Part shown: positions 44,960 through 54,625 of the stretch, in pieces
Position numbering within the stretch: position 1 is the stretch's first letter
How the letters are laid out: each line of letters begins with the position of its first letter
Assembly (NCBI GenBank): GCA_026129095.1
Contig: JAHCIT010000003.1
Coordinates: forward strand, 62,001 to 126,000
DNA length: 64,000 nucleotides
Source: Deltaproteobacteria bacterium
GTDB lineage: Bacteria > JAGRBM01 > JAHCIT01
Direction of reading: 5' to 3'
The notes under the pieces: generated by a model
The model's database searches: none
What the model saw: the letters and a program-made list of their open reading frames with translations, nothing else
What the model was told of the DNA's origin: nothing
Translations under genes and position numbers: made by a program

Positions 44960-46348
44960 TCAGGCTGAGCCAACAAAAAGACTGCCCTCACCCTGCATCT
45001 GGAGCAGTTGCGTCCCGGAGGGGAAGATTCCGTCCTCTCCCACCACCTGCATGCGCGGGGCAATCCGGCCTTTCCAGCCAAGAAGCCGGTCGGCCCGGAC
45101 TTCCAGGGACTGCTCGCCCACAATATCCACAACGGTCATGGGACCTTCGATCCGGAGCACGATTTCGCCCCGGCCAGTGAAGTTGACCAGGTGGACACCC
45201 TCCAGATCGCCTGTCGTGATTCGGCCATTTTCCCATCCAAGCGAGGTGGTGAAGGCAAAAAGCACCCGCTCGTTAAGAAAAATCTTGTCGCCATCCAGCA
45301 CAATCCGGTGGAACTGCTCCCGGCCGGAACTCCAGACGGCTTCGCCAGTGCCTTCCAGGCGGTGTACAGGACGTGAAGCCTCGCCGAACAGGACGTTCGT
45401 CTTGCGGCCCTTGAACTTCTTGTAAAGCGGCTCGGAAGCAGAAATGCCGCCCCTGACAATGGCGAGTCCGCTCAGCTTGGCGCAAATCCTGGTTTCGAGC
45501 CGGGCTGTGAGCAGGCCAGGTCCGGTGAGAATAAAGGCACTGTTGCCGGTGGCGGGAATTTGCGTTCGGGGGTTTTCGCCCCGGGAGTAGGTTGCTGCCG
45601 GAACCGGCGTGCCTGATTGCATGGTGGCAGTCGTGGGTGAACCGTTACCACCGCGTTGCCCAAGCTTGAGGATATTCCGGCGGCGCTCGGCGTCAGCGTC
45701 TTCCGCAGTATCTGGAGCCTCGGGAGCAGTCTCTGCCGAGGCGGGTACGGATTTTACTGGCGGGGTGCTGTCTACCCCGGCGGCCTTCAGTTCGTTATTG
45801 ACCATCACCTCCACATCGGAAGCATTTTGTCCGGGGTGACGGTGTTTTTCGAGCATCTCCTCCATCTGCTTGGCCATCCGGGCCGATCCCGACTGCCGGA
45901 AGGCATCCAGCGCACGGGCATATTCACCCCGCCTGGAATAGATGAGACCGAGATAGTTCTGGACCTTGGCCGTGTCGCCGCCCAGTTCGATGGCCCTCTC
46001 GAAATTGGCCTCGGCGCTGTCAAGCTGGCCGAGCTTGAGTTCGACAATCCCCAGGTTCACATGCAGCGTGGCCTGCCCTGGTGTCACTTCGATCAGCCGG
46101 GAGTAGGCGTTTGCCGAAGGCTGGAAATCATCCAGCTTGAAACTCGCCAGTGCGAGCCCCGCAAGGGCCTCCGGATGATCAGGCTTGAGGGCAATGGCAT
46201 CGGCAAAGGCCTCGCGGGCCTCACGAACCTCGCCCTTTTCAAGCAGCTCCTGACCCTTGAAAAGACAGTGGTAAAACCCGCCGCTCACGGAGGTGTGTTC
46301 GCTTCGTTCCTTTGTTTCGCCGGTGTCGGTGGCCGGTTCCAATGCCAT
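44960..46348 (-). CDS. TPR protein with C-terminal AIM24 domain
   Basis: The 462-residue protein joins N-terminal TPRs (GLALASFKLDDFQPSANAYS; LGIVELKLGQLDSAEANFER; YLGLIYSRRGEYARALDAFR, about 30-165), a polar linker (175-270) and a C-terminal AIM24-family beta domain (FILTGPGLLTARLETRICAK to the end, about 275-460). AIM24 domains are found in bacterial and mitochondrial proteins without a settled role. No signal peptide or TM is seen. The start at 46348 directly follows the transglycosylase stop (2-bp gap), so it is co-transcribed with it. Confidence 0.8.
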   Translation of the reverse strand: MALEPATDTGETKERSEHTSVSGGFYHCLFKGQELLEKGEVREAREAFADAIALKPDHPEALAGLALASFKLDDFQPSANAYSRLIEVTPGQATLHVNLGIVELKLGQLDSAEANFERAIELGGDTAKVQNYLGLIYSRRGEYARALDAFRQSGSARMAKQMEEMLEKHRHPGQNASDVEVMVNNELKAAGVDSTPPVKSVPASAETAPEAPDTAEDADAERRRNILKLGQRGGNGSPTTATMQSGTPVPAATYSRGENPRTQIPATGNSAFILTGPGLLTARLETRICAKLSGLAIVRGGISASEPLYKKFKGRKTNVLFGEASRPVHRLEGTGEAVWSSGREQFHRIVLDGDKIFLNERVLFAFTTSLGWENGRITTGDLEGVHLVNFTGRGEIVLRIEGPMTVVDIVGEQSLEVRADRLLGWKGRIAPRMQVVGEDGIFPSGTQLLQMQGEGSLFVGSA

Positions 46349-46350
46349 CC

Positions 46351-47076
46351 TCAGGGATCAAAAGATGCGGGACTGGTAAGGGAAGACTGTTCGGTTTCAG
46401 GCCGGAGTACCGAGGCCCAGAGCCGCTGCTGGCGATATGCCTCATGAAGCATCATCACGCGCTTTACATAAGTCCGGGTTTCCTCAAAAGGAGGAATGCC
46501 ACGGTATTTGGTGACGTTGTGCGGTCCCGCATTATATGCCGCGACTGCCAGCTTCACGTTGTTTTGGAACTGGTCGAGCATCATGGCCAGGTATTTTGTG
46601 CCGCCCCGGACATTGTGCTCGGGGTCAAAAGCGTCGTTGACGCCCACATCGCCCGCCGTGCCCGGCATGAGCTGCATCAGGCCCATTGCCCCGGCACGGG
46701 AAACAGCCAGATGGTTGTAGTCGCTCTCGGCGTGGATAACGGCGCGAACGAGATCCGGGTCAACCCCGAACTCGTTGCTGTATTTGGCGATCCAGCGATT
46801 GAGCTGGTCGTGGTCAATATCGTTCTTGGCGATCCGCGAGCGGACAGTCGTGCCGGTCTGCTGGGCCGCCTTTTGGGGCTCAGGAGCCACTTCCAGCCTG
46901 CCAGGGGCCTTGCGCTGGTAATTGTCGTTCTTCTTGCGGTCGCTGAAATGGATCACGCCACGGGCATCCCGCCACATGTAGACGTCCGCCCGCGCATCAC
47001 GCGTCAGCCCCGCAATCGCGGCCATCGTCAGCACGGCGCCCAGCACCAGAAAACGTTGTGATAACAAGCAGTTCAT
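46351..47076 (-). CDS. Lytic transglycosylase (SLT domain) with DUF4124-like lead
   Basis: An exported murein lytic transglycosylase. From ATG 47076 it has 241 residues: signal peptide (LLSQRFLVLGAVLTMAAIAGL), a short DUF4124-like segment (ADVYMWRDARGVIHFSDRKK), then a C-terminal SLT domain with catalytic Glu in VIHAESDYNHLAVSRAGAMG and the motifs GLMQLMPGTA and AVAAYNAGPHNVTKY. The longer open frame to 47175 would read over the promoter. It is the first gene of its unit, behind a strong promoter at 47113-47142. Confidence 0.92.
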   Translation of the reverse strand: MNCLLSQRFLVLGAVLTMAAIAGLTRDARADVYMWRDARGVIHFSDRKKNDNYQRKAPGRLEVAPEPQKAAQQTGTTVRSRIAKNDIDHDQLNRWIAKYSNEFGVDPDLVRAVIHAESDYNHLAVSRAGAMGLMQLMPGTAGDVGVNDAFDPEHNVRGGTKYLAMMLDQFQNNVKLAVAAYNAGPHNVTKYRGIPPFEETRTYVKRVMMLHEAYRQQRLWASVLRPETEQSSLTSPASFDP

Positions 47077-47112
47077 AGTCACCAATGAGGCGTGGGTACA
47101 GAATACCCCTAC

Positions 47113-47142
47113 AGTATAGGAACCAACTTGTTGAAATGACAA
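47113..47142 (-). promoter_or_regulatory. Strong sigma-70-type promoter of the transglycosylase operon
   Basis: On the minus strand TTGTCA (47142-47137), 18 bp and TATACT (47118-47113) give 5/6 matches at both boxes. Transcription should start near 47106, 30 bp before the ATG. A short GGGTA/TACCC hairpin (47094-47108) covers the start site and may be an operator. Confidence 0.65.
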
Positions 47143-47151
47143 GGGGAAACG

Positions 47152-47172
47152 GAAAACCCCCGTGACGGGGGT
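47152..47172 (-). terminator. Intrinsic terminator of the ParA gene
   Basis: ACCCCCG (47156-47162), loop TGA and CGGGGGT (47166-47172) are perfectly complementary. On the minus strand the stem is followed at once by TTTT. It lies 12 bp past the ParA stop codon and separates it from the transglycosylase promoter. Confidence 0.75.
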
Positions 47173-47183
47173 CACAAGGGTAT

Positions 47184-48068
47184 TTAGTTCTTCTCCCCCT
47201 CCGTCGCACGGGCCAGGAACTCCGCCGCCAGGGCCCGGTAGTTGTGGGCACTGGTGGAGCCGGCGTCGTAGTCAAAGATGACTTTCCCCTGCATCTGGGC
47301 CTTCTGGATCGCGGTATTTGTGGAAATTTCCGCATCAAAGAGCAGTTCGGCGAAGGCCGATTCGAGATTTTTCCGCAGGGTCTCGTTCAGCGACTTGTTG
47401 CGTTTGTCTACCTTGGTCAGCAGGACGCCCCAGATTTCGAGTTCCGGATTCAGGTGCTCGCAGATATGTCCCACCGTATCCAGCAAGTCGTGCACTCCCT
47501 CCATCGAGAGGATGGAAAGATCCGTTGGCACGACGAGCCCGTGTGCGGCGGTGAGCGCATTGACGGTCAGGGTTCCCAGGTGTGGCGGGCAATCAATCAG
47601 GATGTAGTCATACGGGTCGGGAATGGCCCGCACGGCGTTTTTCAGGAGAAATTCCTTGCCGAACTTTCCGGCGATGGCATTTTCCACGTCGCCCAGCTTC
47701 CTGTCAGCAGGAATCACGTCAAGCCCTTGGACACTGGTCGGGCGGCGGAGCCTGAGTAAATCCGCCGTCGTCCCCCGGTTCAGGAAGAAGTCCGAAAATG
47801 CGCCCGTGCCATCCCCCACCTGGCGTTTCATGGATGATGCCACATGCCCCTGTGGGTCCATATCGATAAGCAGCACCCGCTTTTCATGGTACCGGCAGAG
47901 TGATGCTGCCAGCTGGACCGCCGTGGTTGTTTTGCCGACGCCGCCTTTCTGGGCGGTAAACGCGGCTATCTGGCCCCGGAAACGGGCAGTTTCGCGGACC
48001 GGCGAGCGTTCGGGTTGAATGATAAGGCGGCGGAGTGTTCGGGCGAAGCGTGAGGTCGGGCCAGCCAT
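47184..48068 (-). CDS. ParA/Soj-family ATPase (orphan)
   Basis: This 294-residue protein has the deviant Walker A KGGVGKTTTAVQLA, LLIDMDPQGHVASS and the catalytic Asp segment ILIDCPPHLGTLTVNAL, the ParA pattern used in chromosome, plasmid or protein-cluster positioning. No parB, parS or plasmid-like gene is nearby, so it may position a cellular structure rather than DNA. I chose start 48068 because AAGGAGAA lies 10 bp upstream; the open frame to 48188 runs into the GGDEF promoter region. A ~25-residue basic N-terminal lead (RFARTLRRLIIQPERSPVR) precedes the Walker A. It is monocistronic, closed by the terminator at 47152. Confidence 0.9.
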   Translation of the reverse strand: MAGPTSRFARTLRRLIIQPERSPVRETARFRGQIAAFTAQKGGVGKTTTAVQLAASLCRYHEKRVLLIDMDPQGHVASSMKRQVGDGTGAFSDFFLNRGTTADLLRLRRPTSVQGLDVIPADRKLGDVENAIAGKFGKEFLLKNAVRAIPDPYDYILIDCPPHLGTLTVNALTAAHGLVVPTDLSILSMEGVHDLLDTVGHICEHLNPELEIWGVLLTKVDKRNKSLNETLRKNLESAFAELLFDAEISTNTAIQKAQMQGKVIFDYDAGSTSAHNYRALAAEFLARATEGEKN

Positions 48069-48250
48069 GACTGCTGGTTCTCCTTGGCAGAAGATGCCCC
48101 CACGCTGGCTATGACCATACCGCCCGCCGGGCCCGGACACAAGGGGAAAGAGGGAGCCGGGCTGCTGTTCCAATCGGGCAGTGTCCACGTTAAACTGGCA
48201 GGACCAGTTCCAGTGCGCCTGTGCTTGGGTTCGGTTACCGGAGGGATATC

Positions 48251-49456
48251 GTGTCGGCGCAGGACAGTCAGTTGCGAGATACCGTCAGGCGGTTCCTCAG
48301 GTTTGTCGGCCATCCACCGAAATGGAATGGCGTTGACAAATGCCTGGCGGCGGGGATGGTCATCACTCCGTTGATGGTGATGAGCTACCTGCTGCATCTC
48401 TACTTTGTCAGTAACCCCGGCCTGGCGCCCTATTACAACCAGGATTTCATGCCGGCTTACCTGCGGATGCATGAAGTGACGATCGGCGGCTGGATTGCCA
48501 TTGGCATCGCCGGTCTCGTTATCCGCAGACGGTCCAGGGACAACAAGATCTATACCTACGCAGCCAGCCAGTTCGCCTGCATCAGCAGCGCGATCTTTCT
48601 GTACGCGCCCGGTTACTTCACGACATTGTATCTGCTGGGAGTCCTGGGGGGCGGGATGATGCTGCTTCTGTTCTTCGACCAGAACCAGGCGCTCTGGGGG
48701 ATTGCGACGCTTGCAGTCATTTATGTCGTGATCAGTGCCGGGATATTTGCCGGGGTCATTCCGGCGGCGCCACTGGTGGCGTACGTTCCGATCGACGGAG
48801 ATGGCCGACTGTCGCCGGTCTACACGGCAGTAAACGCCACCTCGGGTTTTGCCCTGATGACGCTGATGCTTGGGGCCATGGCTGCGACGATTTTCCAGTG
48901 GCGGGAGCGTGAGGCGAAGATCGAGAGCATGTCGAAAACCGATCCGCTCACCGGCCTCGCCAACCGGCGGCATTTCTTCAATACGCTCCAGAACGAGGTC
49001 GCGAGGTCACTCCGCACCGGCCGTCCGCTTTCGTTCGTCATCTGCGACACGGACAAGTTCAAGGCGATCAATGACACATATGGCCATCAGGCGGGCGACG
49101 AGGTGCTGAAAACGATAGCCGATGTTATGCGGGCCAATCTCAGGATGGGGCTTGATACGGTGGGCAGGATCGGTGGAGACGAGTTTGCCATCGTCATGAC
49201 GGATACGAACCTCGATGGTGCCCGGACACTGGCCAACCGGATCGCCGAAGCGGTCCGGCGCCAGCTGTTTGGCCGGAATGGGGTCCACTACTCGACTTCA
49301 CTCAGTATCGGCGTGGTGGGCCGTCACGATGAACCGGTGGACGTGAACATGCTGGTCGAAGTTGCCGACACGCTGCTCTACCAGGCAAAGCGTGAAGGAC
49401 GGGACCGGGTTGCGGCGGGGGCGTTGGCCGAATTCAGCAACCGCGCCGAAGCCTGA
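48251..49456 (+). CDS. Membrane GGDEF diguanylate cyclase
   Basis: A c-di-GMP-forming enzyme of 401 residues. GTG 48251 is selected because GGAGGG (48240-48245) lies 5 bp upstream; a TTG 30 bp further up is in frame. The N-terminal half has five or six TM segments (GWIAIGIAGLVI; SAIFLYAPGYFTTLYLLGVL; IATLAVIYVVISAGIFAGVI), a MASE-type membrane sensor. The C-terminal GGDEF domain has an intact RIGGDEFAIV active site with TDPLTGLANRRHF and DTDKFKAINDTYGHQAGD. The inhibitory RxxD site is not conserved (MGLD in that place), so product inhibition may be weak. No EAL domain. It is divergent from the ParA gene. Confidence 0.93.
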   Translation: MSAQDSQLRDTVRRFLRFVGHPPKWNGVDKCLAAGMVITPLMVMSYLLHLYFVSNPGLAPYYNQDFMPAYLRMHEVTIGGWIAIGIAGLVIRRRSRDNKIYTYAASQFACISSAIFLYAPGYFTTLYLLGVLGGGMMLLLFFDQNQALWGIATLAVIYVVISAGIFAGVIPAAPLVAYVPIDGDGRLSPVYTAVNATSGFALMTLMLGAMAATIFQWREREAKIESMSKTDPLTGLANRRHFFNTLQNEVARSLRTGRPLSFVICDTDKFKAINDTYGHQAGDEVLKTIADVMRANLRMGLDTVGRIGGDEFAIVMTDTNLDGARTLANRIAEAVRRQLFGRNGVHYSTSLSIGVVGRHDEPVDVNMLVEVADTLLYQAKREGRDRVAAGALAEFSNRAEA

Positions 49457-49484
49457 TTCAGCGGAATGACCGAGGAAGGGCTTC

Positions 49485-50858
49485 TCAGGCAGTCGCTGTT
49501 TCTTCGAGACGGCGGAGCAGGGCCGTTTCGGTTTCACGGGCGTAGCCTGAACCAAGAAAGAGATTCCTGAGAAGTATCTGGCGGGATGTGCCGAAAGCCA
49601 TTGCCCGGTCAATCGAGAGCGCAAGGATACGGGCCCGGTTTGGGGCATCGGCAGTAGCCAGGCCAAACCGCCACGGATTGATCCACAACCCTGCCAGGCA
49701 GGCTGCCGCGTCCTCGCGGACAAGGAGAGCCGGATCGCCCGCGGGTTTTACAGGCCGGAGCTTCCGGCCACCGGAAAACCGTACGATGACCCGGGCGGCG
49801 AGTGCGGCCAGATCATCCAGTTCGGCGGTTTCGCTGCATTCGACCGCCTGGCTTTCGTTTCCATATGGATGAATCCTGAATGCCTTGCCGGTGTCCGGTT
49901 GTATATGGATGTCATCCAGCATCGGGCGCACATCAATATGGGCCATCTCGCCCACACGCTTGGCGGCATAGCGGAACGCCCGTTCCCAGTTCTCGCACCG
50001 GTCGGAGTGTTCAGCGCCGAGTATGTGATAAGCAAAGGTCGATTGCGGGACCAGCGGATGTGCAGCCGGACGCACGAAACGGCTGTTACCCAGCTTGTAC
50101 CACTCGCCCGCCTCGCCGGCGCGGTCCAGCCGCCAGAGCAGTGGTTCTGGCGACTGGTGCAGGACCAGGGGCTCCCGACCGGTCCACTTGCGCAGGTTCC
50201 GCGGCAAATGCCCCGGGGCCGTGTGGTGTTCGCCCATGAGGACAAACACCTTCCGTCCGGGCTGACGCCGGAGCTGGCCGCCGATGGCGATGGCGGCGGC
50301 CTCGTCACGGCCGGGGAGCGATCCGCCGGGCTGGTCAATGCCGCATACAGGAACCCGCCGCTCACGCGCCCATCTGAGCAGTTGAGCGTAGTGATCCCAC
50401 AGCGCTTCGCCCCAGGTACGGTCGAACCGGCTCGCCGCACGGAGAGCCGGCAGGTCTTTCCGGCCGTCGAGATAGGCTCTGATATCTGCATCGTGACGGG
50501 GGGAAAAGATTTCCAGTGCAAGCACAAGCGGCGTTCCCCGTCGCCAGAGAGCCTCAGCGATCGCGGCGGCACTGGCCGTTGTCCGGGGCAGGGTATGAAA
50601 ATCTCCAATTACCGTCACTGGGTGGGCGGCGGCACTGGCCAGGAATTCGCCAAGCGAAGCGGGCAATGGTTCGATTCCGTGCAGCGACCGCCGGTAACGG
50701 CGCGCGTAGGAATCGATCTGCCCGGACGGGTCGGCTACCCGGGGTGCGATAAGGGCCTGATTGTTGCGAAAAAGGCGCAAGCGCATCGGCCGGGCCCACG
50801 CACCGGGGGCCGTGGCAACTGAAAAATCAGACTGCTGGCAGGGAAGCCCCATAGCCAC
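49485..50858 (-). CDS. ChaN-like (Tiki superfamily) protein with C-terminal extension
   Basis: The 457-residue protein has the ChaN/EreA-type start of the conserved domain, VIGDFHTLPRTTASAAAIAE, with LALEIFSPRHDADIRAYLDG and VFVLMGEHHTAPGHLPRNL, an iron/heme-uptake-related or metalloprotease-like fold. The domain ends near residue 230; the C-terminal ~220 residues (ECSETAELDDLAALAARVIVRF) are unknown. The start is GTG 50858, with AAGGTGA about 6 bp upstream; ATG 50786 is the other candidate. No signal peptide is seen, unlike lipoprotein ChaN. It is divergent from ftsH. Confidence 0.78.
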   Translation of the reverse strand: MAMGLPCQQSDFSVATAPGAWARPMRLRLFRNNQALIAPRVADPSGQIDSYARRYRRSLHGIEPLPASLGEFLASAAAHPVTVIGDFHTLPRTTASAAAIAEALWRRGTPLVLALEIFSPRHDADIRAYLDGRKDLPALRAASRFDRTWGEALWDHYAQLLRWARERRVPVCGIDQPGGSLPGRDEAAAIAIGGQLRRQPGRKVFVLMGEHHTAPGHLPRNLRKWTGREPLVLHQSPEPLLWRLDRAGEAGEWYKLGNSRFVRPAAHPLVPQSTFAYHILGAEHSDRCENWERAFRYAAKRVGEMAHIDVRPMLDDIHIQPDTGKAFRIHPYGNESQAVECSETAELDDLAALAARVIVRFSGGRKLRPVKPAGDPALLVREDAAACLAGLWINPWRFGLATADAPNRARILALSIDRAMAFGTSRQILLRNLFLGSGYARETETALLRRLEETATA

Positions 50859-50987
50859 ACGTCACCTTAAAGCCAGTTTAGAAGATTTCCCTAAGCGGTG
50901 CGATACATAAGTGCATGGATTGTCCCTGTGCCGGACAGGTGTTACTTTGTTCCGTTCAGGTCCGCTTGCCGCGGGCGGAGGTCGGTT

Positions 50988-52895
50988 TTGAACCAGTTTC
51001 TGAAAAATCTCATGCTGTGGGTGCTAATCGGCGTCCTCATGCTGTTTGTCATCGTGTATTTTCAGAGGGGGCGCCAGCAGTCAGATACGATCCCGTACAG
51101 CCAGTTCATGACCGAGGTGCAGACCGGCAATATCGATTCGGTCGAGATCAAAGGCCCGGTGATCACGGGCCGGATGAAGGACGGCAAGGCATTTGACACC
51201 TACGGGCCTACGTCGGACTTTCGTGTGTCGGAACTGCTCGCCCAGCATGGCGTCAACACGCGGTATGTGGAGGATGGCCAGTCGCCGCTCCTGCAGATAC
51301 TGATACAAGGGCTTCCGCTGCTCCTGCTGATCGCCATCATGATATTTTTCATGCGCCAGATGTCAGCCAGTGGCGGCAAGGCGATGAGTTTCGGCAAGTC
51401 CAAGGCCCGGATGCTCTCGGACAACCAGAACCGGCTCACCTTCTCCGACGTGGCGGGCTGCGATGAAGCCAAGGAAGAGCTTGAGGAAATCATAGCGTTC
51501 CTCAAGGATCCCAAGAAGTTCACCAAGCTGTCTGGCCGTATTCCCAAGGGCGTCCTGCTCATGGGGCCCCCCGGCACCGGCAAGACGCTGCTCGCCAAGG
51601 CGGTGGCAGGCGAGGCCGGTGTGCCGTTTTTCTCCATCTCGGGTTCCGACTTTGTGGAGATGTTCGTTGGCGTCGGCGCTTCCCGGGTACGCGACCTCTT
51701 CGCCCAGGGAAAGAAGAACGCCCCGTGCATCATCTTCATTGATGAAATCGATGCGGTGGGCCGGTATCGCGGTGCTGGCTTTGGCGGAGGCAATGACGAG
51801 CGCGAGCAGACGCTGAACATGCTGCTGGTCGAAATGGACGGCTTCGAGTCGAACGAGGGGGTCATCATCATCGCCGCCACCAACCGGCCGGACGTTCTGG
51901 ACCCGGCGTTGCTCAGGGCCGGACGGTTCGACCGACGTGTGGTGGTTTCGCGGCCGGACGTGAAGGGCCGCGAGGAGATACTCCGGGTCCACACGAAGAA
52001 AGTTCCGATTGGCAAGGACGTCGATCTCTCGGTGATCGCCCGCGGAACGCCTGGCTATGTCGGGGCGGACCTCGAGAATCTCGTGAACGAGGCGGCCCTG
52101 CTGGCTGCACGGCGCAACAAGGATGCCGTGTATATGGAAGACCTCGAGGAGGCCAAGGACAAGGTCCTGATGGGCCGCGAGCGCAAGAGCGCGCTTATTA
52201 GTGAAAAGGACAAGCGTGTCACCGCCTATCACGAGGCCGGACATGCCCTGGTCGCCCTCCGGATCGAAGGCTCTGATCCTGTTCACAAGGTGACCATCAT
52301 TCCCCGCGGAATGGCGCTGGGGCTGACGATGCAGCTTCCCGAGGAAGACCGTCTCAACTACAACAAGGAACATCTGGAAGGCGATCTGGCCATCCTGATG
52401 GGCGGCCGCCTGGCCGAGCAGATCGTGCTCAAGAACATCACGACCGGGGCCAGCAATGATCTGGAAAGGGCCACAGCGCTAGCCCGCAAGATGGTCTGCG
52501 AGTGGGGCATGTCCGACCGGCTGGGGCCGGTCACCTACGGGCACTCCGACGATCCGCCCTTCATGGGACTGGAGATGCAGAGGCGCCAGAACTACTCCGA
52601 GGCGACCGCAATCGAGATCGACAATGAGGTGCGTGGCATCATCCAGCGGGCCTATGACCGTGCCAAGACCATCCTCGAGGAAAATATCGACGTCCTGCAC
52701 CGCATGGCGAACTATCTGATCGAACGCGAAACCCTTGACATGAAAGAGGTCAAGGCAATCGCCGCCGGCGAGGAACTGCCTCCGATGGTCCGGGCCGGGT
52801 CGAAGCCGGAGCAAAAGGCCGGCACTGCCGCACCAGCCGAACCGGAAGCCCCTGCGGTTCCCGGAATCGCTGTTCCTGACCCAGTCGCAACGTGA
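50988..52895 (+). CDS. ftsH: ATP-dependent zinc metalloprotease FtsH
   Basis: A membrane AAA+ protease for misfolded and regulatory proteins. From TTG 50988, with GGAGG at 50977-50981, the N-terminus reads [20 protein letters not shown], as in other FtsH; the open frame from 50898 has a non-conserved lead. The 635 residues show two TMs (12-28 and about 102-124), the Walker A GPPGTGKT (about 196-203), [10 protein letters not shown] Walker B, the [22 protein letters not shown] and the zinc site HEAGH (415-419). A Pro/Ala-rich tail ends the protein. folP overlaps its stop, the usual ftsH-folP pair. Confidence 0.96.
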   Translation: MNQFLKNLMLWVLIGVLMLFVIVYFQRGRQQSDTIPYSQFMTEVQTGNIDSVEIKGPVITGRMKDGKAFDTYGPTSDFRVSELLAQHGVNTRYVEDGQSPLLQILIQGLPLLLLIAIMIFFMRQMSASGGKAMSFGKSKARMLSDNQNRLTFSDVAGCDEAKEELEEIIAFLKDPKKFTKLSGRIPKGVLLMGPPGTGKTLLAKAVAGEAGVPFFSISGSDFVEMFVGVGASRVRDLFAQGKKNAPCIIFIDEIDAVGRYRGAGFGGGNDEREQTLNMLLVEMDGFESNEGVIIIAATNRPDVLDPALLRAGRFDRRVVVSRPDVKGREEILRVHTKKVPIGKDVDLSVIARGTPGYVGADLENLVNEAALLAARRNKDAVYMEDLEEAKDKVLMGRERKSALISEKDKRVTAYHEAGHALVALRIEGSDPVHKVTIIPRGMALGLTMQLPEEDRLNYNKEHLEGDLAILMGGRLAEQIVLKNITTGASNDLERATALARKMVCEWGMSDRLGPVTYGHSDDPPFMGLEMQRRQNYSEATAIEIDNEVRGIIQRAYDRAKTILEENIDVLHRMANYLIERETLDMKEVKAIAAGEELPPMVRAGSKPEQKAGTAAPAEPEAPAVPGIAVPDPVAT

Positions 52896-53743
52896 CTCCT
52901 CCACTGTGGCGCACCCGTATCCGGGGCTGTCTGCTGGACGCCTCGAAGGGTCCGCTCATCATGGGGATCGTGAATGTGACACCCGATTCGTTTCATGATG
53001 GTGGGTGCCACATATCACCGGCAAAGGCGGCAGCCCACGCGCTTCGGCTTGCGGCTGAAGGTGCGGCCATTCTGGATATCGGCGGGGAGTCGACCCGGCC
53101 GGGTTCGCGGCCGGTCACGACGAGGGAGGAACTCCGCCGCGTGATTCCGGTGATCGAGAAGATCCGGCAGAAGGACTCCCGCACAGCCGTTTCCATAGAC
53201 ACCATGAAGGCCGAAGTCGCCCGTAGAGCGCTGGAGGCCGGTGCGGATATCGTGAACGACGTGAGCGCCCTGGAAGGCGACACGGGAATGGCGGCCATCT
53301 GCGCTGCCGCCGGGTGTCCGGTAGTCCTGATGCACCGCCGGGGCACGAGTCAGGAGATGTACAAACTGGCCCGGTACCGGAACGTAAGCCGGGAGGTGGC
53401 CTCGGAACTGGCGAAAAGAGTCCGTTACGCCGTTAAGGACGGTATCCGCCGGGACCGGATCCTCGTCGATCCCGGTATCGGGTTCGCGAAGAAAGCACCA
53501 GACTCATGGAAGCTCTTATTGAACCTCTCGCCGCTGTCGAAGCTCGGCCTGCCCATCCTTTGCGGCTGGTCGCGGAAAAGCTTCCTGCGGGAATTGGCAG
53601 GTGACCTGCCCGATGCACGGCTCGCCGCGACACTGGCCCTCATCGGACCTGTCATGGGGCAGGGGGTATCGGTGCTACGCGTGCATGATGTCGCTGCGAC
53701 CCGGGCGGTGCTGAATGTGCTCCAAGCCGTTGAAAACCCTTGA
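52892..53743 (+). CDS. folP: Dihydropteroate synthase
   Basis: Condenses dihydropterin pyrophosphate with p-aminobenzoate in folate synthesis, the target of sulfonamides. The 283 residues contain [57 protein letters not shown] and VDPGIGF. GTG 52892 overlaps the ftsH stop as GTGA. No unusual residue is seen. A short hairpin (53759-53772) follows and then the c-di-AMP gene. Confidence 0.96.
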   Translation: MTPPLWRTRIRGCLLDASKGPLIMGIVNVTPDSFHDGGCHISPAKAAAHALRLAAEGAAILDIGGESTRPGSRPVTTREELRRVIPVIEKIRQKDSRTAVSIDTMKAEVARRALEAGADIVNDVSALEGDTGMAAICAAAGCPVVLMHRRGTSQEMYKLARYRNVSREVASELAKRVRYAVKDGIRRDRILVDPGIGFAKKAPDSWKLLLNLSPLSKLGLPILCGWSRKSFLRELAGDLPDARLAATLALIGPVMGQGVSVLRVHDVAATRAVLNVLQAVENP

Positions 53744-53758
53744 GATTCGTTGAGTTTT

Positions 53759-53772
53759 ACCCGTATCCGGGT
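53759..53772 (+). terminator. Small hairpin after folP
   Basis: ACCCG (53759-53763), loop TATC and CGGGT (53768-53772), followed by two Ts before AC. It is too short to be a confident terminator. It begins 16 bp past the folP stop codon, in the 108-bp gap before cdaA. Confidence 0.25.
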
Positions 53773-53851
53773 TTACAGTATCAGTGTGACGGCGGATGGA
53801 GTCCGGGCTTTTCGTTGAGCGCGGCATCTGCCGTACGTGGAACCCGTAACG

Positions 53852-54625
53852 ATGACCGACGTTCTTGTGTCCATCGCCCGCACGCTTCGCTGGCAGGACG
53901 CGCTGGACATCGCCGTACTGACGGTGCTGTTTTACGCGATCCTCACGTTCATCCAGGGAACACGTGCCGCACAGATTCTCACCGGGCTCGCCGTGCTCGG
54001 CGGTTTCTATTATCTCACCCGGGTCATTGATCTTGCAGCGACACACTGGCTGATCGGTGCGCTCTTCTCCAACCTTTTCCTGGTCGTGGTCATCCTGTTC
54101 CAGGACGACATCCGCCGCGCCTTTGCCAGGTTCGGAAAGACACGCGGGTTCTTCAGCCGGGTGCTGGCGGTCGAACAGGCACGGGCTCTTGAAAACATCT
54201 CCAAGGCCGCCGCGAGTCTTGCGGAGGCGAAGATCGGCGCGCTGATTGTCATTGAACGCGAGATAGGCCTGAACGACTACGTGGAAGTCGGCACGGTCAT
54301 CGACGCCGTGGTCGATGAGGATCTTTTGTACAGCATTTTCCTGCCCTATTCGCCACTGCACGATGGTGCCGTGATCGTGCAGTCCGACCGGATCAAGGCG
54401 GCGGGCTGCTTTCTCCCCCTTCATGTGGACCCGACGGTGAGCCGCCATCTGGGCACTCGCCATCGCGCCGCGATGGGTATTACTTCCGAGACAGACGCGC
54501 TTGCCGTGGTGGTGTCCGAAGAAGAGGGGCGCATTTCGCTTGCCTTTGAAGGCCGGATTACGCCGGATCTTGACGGTGCGACGCTGCTCAACCACCTGAC
54601 TGAACTGCTCCGGAGGACTGCATGA
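53852..54625 (+). CDS. cdaA: Diadenylate cyclase CdaA
   Basis: It makes cyclic di-AMP from two ATP. From ATG 53852 the protein has 257 residues: three TM segments (AVLTVLFYAILTF; ILTGLAVLGGFYYLTRVI; LFSNLFLVVVILF) and a cytosolic DAC domain with the two signature blocks YSPLHDGAVIVQ (DGA) and GTRHRAAMGITSETDALAVVV (RHR). GTG 53837 in frame gives five more residues. It overlaps cdaR by 4 bp and lies two genes before glmM, the conserved cdaA-cdaR-glmM locus. Confidence 0.95.
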   Translation: MTDVLVSIARTLRWQDALDIAVLTVLFYAILTFIQGTRAAQILTGLAVLGGFYYLTRVIDLAATHWLIGALFSNLFLVVVILFQDDIRRAFARFGKTRGFFSRVLAVEQARALENISKAAASLAEAKIGALIVIEREIGLNDYVEVGTVIDAVVDEDLLYSIFLPYSPLHDGAVIVQSDRIKAAGCFLPLHVDPTVSRHLGTRHRAAMGITSETDALAVVVSEEEGRISLAFEGRITPDLDGATLLNHLTELLRRTA

